This document shows, piece by piece, positions 60,030-64,000 of a DNA stretch of 64,000 bases (positions are counted from its first letter, which is position 1; every line of letters starts with the position of its first letter). Location of the stretch: NCBI RefSeq assembly GCF_051200875.1, contig NZ_CP195191.1:3782001-3846000 (forward strand), written 5' to 3'. The translations under genes and the position numbers were made by a program. The DNA comes from Pseudotabrizicola sp051200875 (GTDB taxonomy: Bacteria > Pseudomonadota > Alphaproteobacteria > Rhodobacterales > Rhodobacteraceae). The notes under the pieces are model-generated. The model ran no database searches, was not told the DNA's origin, and saw nothing but the letters and a program-made list of their open reading frames with translations.

Positions 60030-60179
60030 TCCTTAAAGGAATAGCGGGAGGAGTGTTCTTTAAAAACAGTATCTTGTTTCTGTTCGTCTTGCCGCGCCGC
60101 TATTCCGCCTCATCCCGCAACGGACCGCTTAAGCTCACCTCATCCTGCAATGAACGCCCTTGCAATGAGGTGACCCAAG

Positions 60180-60386
60180 ATGTCTTTTCAAGACTTTCCC
60201 AAGACCGGCCTTGTCCGGCTCTCTGCTGTCCTTGCCCCGAACGGTCCGATCCCCGTTTCGAAATCGACCTGGTGGGCCGGGGTGCGCACGGGGCGCTTTC
60301 CGCAGCCCCTGAAACTCGGCCCACGCACCACTGTTTGGCGGGCTGAAGATATTCGCGCCCTGTATCAGGAGAAGTGCGGTGCGTGA
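60180..60386 (+). CDS. AlpA-like excisionase/regulator
   Basis: The 68-residue protein has the AlpA plan: a start MSFQDFPKTGLVRLSAVLAP, then STWWAGVRTGRFPQPLKLG with the typical PxPxKLG-type turn and a helix ending TVWRAEDIRAL. AlpA-family proteins bind near att sites and control integrase or excision. It is preceded by 150 bp with repeated CCTCATC and GCAATGA words. Its stop overlaps the start of the next gene by eight bases. Confidence 0.78.
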   Translation: MSFQDFPKTGLVRLSAVLAPNGPIPVSKSTWWAGVRTGRFPQPLKLGPRTTVWRAEDIRALYQEKCGA

Positions 60387-60804
60387 GAAGATCCGAATTA
60401 GGTCGATCAAGTCCGCCCGTGTAATGACTGTGACCGAGGCCGCGCGCGCTCTGCGGGTGTCGACCGGCACTGTCCGCGACTGGATCCGCAAAGGGCTGCC
60501 AGTTCTGGCTAACGAACGACCGACTGTTCTCCGGGGAACCGATCTCAAGACATGGCTGGCCGAGCGCAAACGTCGCCGCCACGTCGACCTCGCGCCGCAC
60601 GAGTTCATGTGTCTCCGGTGTAAGGCCGCCCGCGTTCCTCTTGGTGGTCTGGTCGACAGTCGCGCCCAGAACGGCCGTACCCTCCGGCTAGAAGCCCTCT
60701 GCGCAGTCTGTGAATCTCGTATGTATCGCTTTGCGACGGAAGGGGCGCTGACGGAAATCCGACGTCTGTTCGATGTCAATCTTATCGAGCGGCGGATGCC
60801 CTGA
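60379..60804 (+). CDS. HTH (excisionase-type) protein with C-terminal zinc ribbon
   Basis: The 141-residue product, GTG start at 60379, has an HTH of excisionase/MerR-like type: VTEAARALRVSTGTVRDWIRKG (about 18-39) and RGTDLKTWLAER. A zinc-ribbon follows, with CLRC (about 79-82) and CAVC (about 108-111). A DNA-binding role in the element is likely. It overlaps the AlpA gene and precedes a second recombinase by 48 bp. Confidence 0.7.
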   Translation: MREKIRIRSIKSARVMTVTEAARALRVSTGTVRDWIRKGLPVLANERPTVLRGTDLKTWLAERKRRRHVDLAPHEFMCLRCKAARVPLGGLVDSRAQNGRTLRLEALCAVCESRMYRFATEGALTEIRRLFDVNLIERRMP

Positions 60805-60852
60805 AAGAGACATTCAACTCCCTCACAATCCCTGACTTTGGAAGGAACGCCG

Positions 60853-61875
60853 ATGTCTAGAAAGATCAACGAGAAAAACGAACGCGTCAAGCGCCTCTAC
60901 GCGCGCTGGAAGGCCGAGGCCCGCCGCGCGGATGAAAAGACGGTCGACAAGGCGCTGGACGCCGTCGATCGCTTCAGCCGCCATACGGATGCCAAGGACT
61001 TCCGAAATTTTTCGGTCGAACAGGCAATCAGTTTCAAACGGGCCCTGGATGAAACGCCGAGCGCGCGCACCGGTGCCCCGCTTGCCAAGGCAACGGTCGA
61101 CGGCATTCTCCGCGCGGTGAAGGATTTCTTCGACTGGCTGGCCGACCAACCCGGCTACCGATCTCGGATCAAGCGGCGGGACCTGGAATACTTCAATCTC
61201 TCCGCCAAGGATGTACGCACTGCCCATGCGTCGCGTTTCAAGCGCGCTCCGACGTTGGAACAGTGCGGCCACGTCTTTCGCTTGATGCCGGAGGAGACCA
61301 TGTTCGATCAGCGTGACAAGGCGATTTTCGCTACGCTCATGCTAACGGGTGCACGGGATGGAGCGCTTTCATCCTTTCGGCTCAGGAACGTTGACCTGAT
61401 TGACGGCTGTATTCACCAGGATGCACGCAACTTGAAAACGAAGTTCGCGAAATCCTTCAGCACCTGGTTCTTCCCTGTCGATCCAATGTATCGCGTCCAA
61501 CTTGCTGCCTGGATCAGTGTACTGCGCGACAAGTATTTGTTTGGGCCGAGCGATGCGCTGTTTCCAAAGCCCCAAATGGGTTTGATCGATGGCGCCTTTG
61601 CGGCGGTTGGCTTGACACGTTCGCCTTATGGGAATGCGGCGAAGGTACGCGAAGTGGTCAAGCGTGCCTTTGAGGCCGCCGACCTGCCCGCGGTCAATCC
61701 TCACAGTTTCCGTGACATGCTCGTGGCACATGGGAGCGAAGTTTGCAGTGGCCCCGCCGCATTCAAGGCATGGTCGATGAACCTAGGCCACGACAGCGTC
61801 GTGACGACGATCAGTGCATATTGCAACATTCCGGTTTCAAGCCAGCGAGACCTGATGAAACGCATGTGGGAGTAG
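60853..61875 (+). CDS. Tyrosine recombinase, second copy in the element
   Basis: From the ATG at 60853 (MSRKINEKNERVKRL) the product is 340 residues. Catalytic residues are R168 (TGARDGAL), H284 and R287 (HSFRDML), H313 and the nucleophile Y323. It has a SAM-like N-terminal domain. Unlike the integrase at 57870 it lacks a DUF4102 part, so it belongs to a different branch. It may mark a nested element or serve a separate rearrangement function. Confidence 0.85.
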   Translation: MSRKINEKNERVKRLYARWKAEARRADEKTVDKALDAVDRFSRHTDAKDFRNFSVEQAISFKRALDETPSARTGAPLAKATVDGILRAVKDFFDWLADQPGYRSRIKRRDLEYFNLSAKDVRTAHASRFKRAPTLEQCGHVFRLMPEETMFDQRDKAIFATLMLTGARDGALSSFRLRNVDLIDGCIHQDARNLKTKFAKSFSTWFFPVDPMYRVQLAAWISVLRDKYLFGPSDALFPKPQMGLIDGAFAAVGLTRSPYGNAAKVREVVKRAFEAADLPAVNPHSFRDMLVAHGSEVCSGPAAFKAWSMNLGHDSVVTTISAYCNIPVSSQRDLMKRMWE

Positions 61876-61968
61876 ATCGAGTGGCACTATATTGCGCCGT
61901 GCAGGCCCATGCAGAACGGCTTCGTCGAGAGCTTTAATGGTCGGCTGCGGGACGAATGCTTTCTGTAA
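61876..61968 (+). pseudogene. C-terminal fragment of an IS3-family transposase (orfB)
   Basis: A 30-residue frame encoding IEWHYIAPCRPMQNGF followed by VESFNGRLRDECF. This is the end of the IS3-type DDE domain, with the final catalytic Glu in VESFNGRL. It is cut off just before the usual C-terminus and directly follows the second recombinase's stop. Confidence 0.75.
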
Positions 61969-62221
61969 TCGGGACGTGGCTGTCAAGCTTGATCGGTCAC
62001 TTCCTTGCTTCGTCTGGGGTCATGCTTCTGTCTGCGGTCGGCACGTTGGCGAGCCGCACAATGGTGGTCGAAGGTGAGGTGGACCATGCTAAACGGCGGG
62101 CTTGCGGATTTGCGCGCATTTGCAGCCCAGACACTCGTGCGGCCTTCGCCTCATCCCCGTCCCTGACGAGAGCCGGTAGTGACCGGGTTGCCTGATCGCG
62201 CCCCGGTCGGTGATGGGTCAG
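61969..62221. other. Non-coding gap between transposase fragments
   Basis: About 250 bp with no supported gene. Frames over it have no similarity to known families that I can see. Probably transposon wreckage. Confidence 0.5.
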
Positions 62222-62510
62222 GTCATGCAGCCGCGCCCCAACGGAATGGTGTTTCGTCGCGCCACATTCGGTGCATGACCACCGCCAGCTTCCTCGCCAC
62301 GGCGATCTTGGCCTTCTTCAGATTGCTGCGCTGTGCTATACGCACCCCCATGCTCGGATCGCCGTCCATTGCCGTGACCGGGTCAGCATCACGTGAGCGG
62401 CGGTGAAGAGCGCCGTTCGCGTGAAGGCGTCGCCCGAACGGGGAATGCGGCCGCGCATATCCGTCTCTCCCGACTGATACTGGCGGGGCGTCAGAGCCCA
62501 CGTAGGCCCC
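62222..62510 (-). pseudogene. C-terminal remnant of an IS110-family transposase
   Basis: Read on the minus strand, joined frames give GAYVG, RQYQSGETDMRGRIPRSGDA, TRTALFTAAHVMLTR, WTAIRAWG and KKAKIAVARKLAVVMHRMW, the C-terminal transposase-20 domain of IS110 elements. At least two frame changes and the missing N-terminal DEDD domain show that it is dead. It ends 2 bp before the DUF3489 start codon. Confidence 0.7.
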
Positions 62511-62511
62511 G

Positions 62512-62787
62512 ATGACCACCCCGTCCGACACCCAATCCCTGATCCTGTCCCGCGCCGCGACCCGGCCCGGCAATCTCGCCTTGCCGCTGCCCGAGGGGCT
62601 GGTCGGCGCCGCCGCCAAGATGGTGGTCAGCAAGATGATTGCCCGCGGCTGGCTCGAGGAAGTCGAGGCCAACCTGCGGCGCGGCGAGCCGATGTGGCGC
62701 GAGACTGGCGACAGCCACGGCACCACGCTCATCGCGACCGAGGCCGGGCTGGAGGCCATCGGGATCGAGCCGGTGGCGGCCAGCGCC
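62512..62787 (+). pseudogene. DUF3489-type protein, cut by an IS3 element
   Basis: The 92 codons before the IS begin MTTPSDTQSLILSRAAT and continue with LPLPEGLVGAAAKMVVSKMI, WRETGDSHGTTLIATEAGLE and GIEP, the N-terminal half of DUF3489 proteins (usually about 150 residues). Those proteins are common beside mobile elements. The frame then runs into the IS left end and stops at 62823. The rest of the gene is not visible after 63984. Confidence 0.7.
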
Positions 62788-62826
62788 GGTAATCCTCCCC
62801 GTTTTAACGGGGCGCGACCGTAGAAC

Positions 62827-63660
62827 TCACGCGGCCATTTTCAGTTTCATGGCGGGTGTGACGCCGCCGATGCCCATGTTGGGGCGTTCGTTGTTGTAGG
62901 TCCATAGCCATTCGGTGGCGATCTGCTGCGCCTCCTCGATGGTTTCAAAGATGTAAAGGTCCAGCCATTCATGCCGGACCGTCCGGTTGTAGCGCTCGAC
63001 GTAGGCGTTCTGCTGCGGCTTGCCGGGCTGGATGTAGGTCAGGGCGATGCCCTGCTTCTCGGCCCAGGTCATCAGCGTGGAACTGACATATTCGGGGCCG
63101 TTATCGACCCTGATCGCCAGGGGCTTGCCGCGCCACTCTATGATCTGGTTCAGAGACCTTACGACCCGTTCAGCGGGCAGCGAGAAATCAACCTCAATGC
63201 TCAGGCCTTCGCGGTTGAAATCGTCCAGCACATTCAGCAGCCGGAATTGCCGCCCATCCACCAGCCGGTCAGCCATGAAATCCATCGACCAGGCCAGGTT
63301 CGGTGCCTCCGGAACGGCCAGTTCCTCGGGCTTCTCGCGCTTCAGCCTGCGTCGTGGCTTGATCCGCAGGTTCAGCTCCAGCTCGCAGTAGATCCGGTGG
63401 ACCCGCTTATGGTTCCAGACATGCCCTTTGACGTTCCGCAGGTGCAGGAAACACAGCCCGAAGCCCCACGTCTTGTGGACGCTGGTCAGCCCCACCAGCA
63501 GGTCGGCGATCAGCTCGTTCTCGTCGTCGCGCCTCGGGCTGTAGCGGAAACAGGTCTCGCTGACGCCGAACGCACGACAGGCCAGCGCTATGCTGACCCC
63601 CTTTGTCGCCACCGCCTTCTCGGCCAACTCCCGGCGCTGAGCTGGCCGCGTCACTTTTTT
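62827..63660 (-). CDS. IS3-family transposase, orfB part (DDE)
   Basis: This is the frame entered by -1 slippage from orfA. It carries the DDE triad of IS3 integrase-like transposases: Asp in WSMDFMAD, Asp in RVDNGPEY and Glu in AYVERYNR, and ends PAMKLKMAA. It has no start of its own in that frame near the junction; it is normally made as OrfAB. The frame stays open up to 63795, but that part is antisense-frame orfA sequence. Confidence 0.9.
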   Translation of the reverse strand, partial: KKVTRPAQRRELAEKAVATKGVSIALACRAFGVSETCFRYSPRRDDENELIADLLVGLTSVHKTWGFGLCFLHLRNVKGHVWNHKRVHRIYCELELNLRIKPRRRLKREKPEELAVPEAPNLAWSMDFMADRLVDGRQFRLLNVLDDFNREGLSIEVDFSLPAERVVRSLNQIIEWRGKPLAIRVDNGPEYVSSTLMTWAEKQGIALTYIQPGKPQQNAYVERYNRTVRHEWLDLYIFETIEEAQQIATEWLWTYNNERPNMGIGGVTPAMKLKMAA

Positions 63661-63914
63661 CCAAGAGCTTCTCGAAGCAGATCGGCCTGCATGCTGAGAT
63701 CGGCGAACATGCGCTTCAGCCGCCGGTTCTCGTCCTCGAGGGCCTTCATCTGGCTCATCATGGAAGCATCCATGCCGCCATACTTGGCCCGCCACTTGTA
63801 GAACGTCGCGCTGCTGACCCCATGCTCACGGCACAGCTCGGGCACGGGCATCCCGCCCTCCGCCTGGCGCAGCACGCCCATGATCTGGGCTTCGGTGAAA
63901 CGGCTCTTCTTCAT
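63651..63914 (-). CDS. IS3-family transposase, orfA (HTH)
   Basis: From the ATG at 63914 (GGAG ribosome site) the product is 87 residues: MKKSRFTEAQIMGVLRQAE, the HTH with VPELCREHGVSSATFYKW, and a leucine-zipper helix ENRRLKRMFADLSM. It ends at the slippery sequence A-AAA-AAG (63654-63660, minus strand), where a -1 frameshift joins orfB into the active OrfAB. Confidence 0.9.
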   Translation of the reverse strand: MKKSRFTEAQIMGVLRQAEGGMPVPELCREHGVSSATFYKWRAKYGGMDASMMSQMKALEDENRRLKRMFADLSMQADLLREALGKK

Positions 63915-64000
63915 CGGAATCTCCTCGTCCATCTTGCCGAGAAAATTCTACCTTCGCATCCCCTTAACCATGGGGAGGATTACCACCTGCCACAGGATTT

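Larger units (their letters stand above)
62788..63984 (-). mobile_element. Complete IS3-family insertion sequence (about 1.2 kb)
   Basis: The ends GGTAATCCTCCCC (62788-62800) and GGGGAGGATTACC (63972-63984) form a perfect 13-bp inverted repeat, continuing imperfectly to about 25 bp. orfA and orfB read on the minus strand with a slippery A6G between them. Both are full-length, so the element may be active. No obvious target duplication was found at the ends I chose; the exact limits may shift by a few bases. Confidence 0.85.

Noticed and set aside
60030..60179. CCTCATC/GCAATGA words before the AlpA gene as a CRISPR-like array
   Set aside because: The words are short, few and unevenly spaced; they fit regulator or att sites better.

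Overview
The window looks like chromosomal DNA of an alphaproteobacterium of the Rhodobacterales (Rhodobacteraceae/Paracoccaceae type). Supporting signs are high GC, a pcaDCHGB-type operon next to pcaQ, three Hint_2-domain proteins, Tad-pilus TadE/TadG genes, a soxBDAG sarcosine oxidase operon, and the hom / glpX / recJ and infA / maf / rng / yacG neighbourhoods. This placement is inferred from gene content; no 16S gene is present.

Region 1 (1-25141) is a large aromatic and hydroaromatic catabolic block. A LigM-like tetrahydrofolate-dependent O-demethylase (3373-4779), a DctPQM TRAP transporter and a truncated sorbosone-dehydrogenase-like gene lie on the minus strand under a GntR/FCD regulator. 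That regulator has perfect ATGTATACAT operators upstream of both itself and ligM. Next comes a LysR-type protein with two DNA-binding domains. The minus-strand operon pcaD-C-H-G-BKACE-pcaB-pobA carries the protocatechuate branch; a beta-keto acid cleavage enzyme sits where pcaIJ/pcaF would be expected. A third minus-strand operon, tctC-tctB-tctA-aroE/quiB-quiC, would import quinate/shikimate-like acids and convert them to protocatechuate. A plus-strand IclR / FAD-dehydrogenase / TIM-barrel operon with its own operator and terminator closes the block.

Region 2 (25200-32240) has three paralogous Hint_2 proteins flanking a decaying iron-siderophore ABC cluster. The ATPase is intact, the permease has a frameshifted C-terminus, and the binding protein is truncated and frameshifted. 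A GntR/FCD regulator abuts the decay junction.

Region 3 (32603-53638) is mostly core genome: tRNA-Glu, recJ, glpX and homoserine dehydrogenase, then a Tad-type cluster of five TadE/TadG-like envelope genes, the sarcosine oxidase operon, and a glyoxalase-like protein. It also holds a Slam outer-membrane translocon next to a TbpB-like surface lipoprotein, and thyX.

Region 4 (53662-64000) starts with an AT-rich orphan gene of possible nuclease type and a stem-loop-rich spacer, then infA-maf-rng-yacG and tRNA-Phe. Directly after tRNA-Phe begins an integrated element: a P4-type integrase, a hypothetical gene, an AlpA-like regulator, an HTH/zinc-ribbon protein and a second tyrosine recombinase. 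It ends in transposon wreckage: an IS3-type remnant, an IS110 remnant, and a complete IS3-family element that splits a DUF3489 gene.
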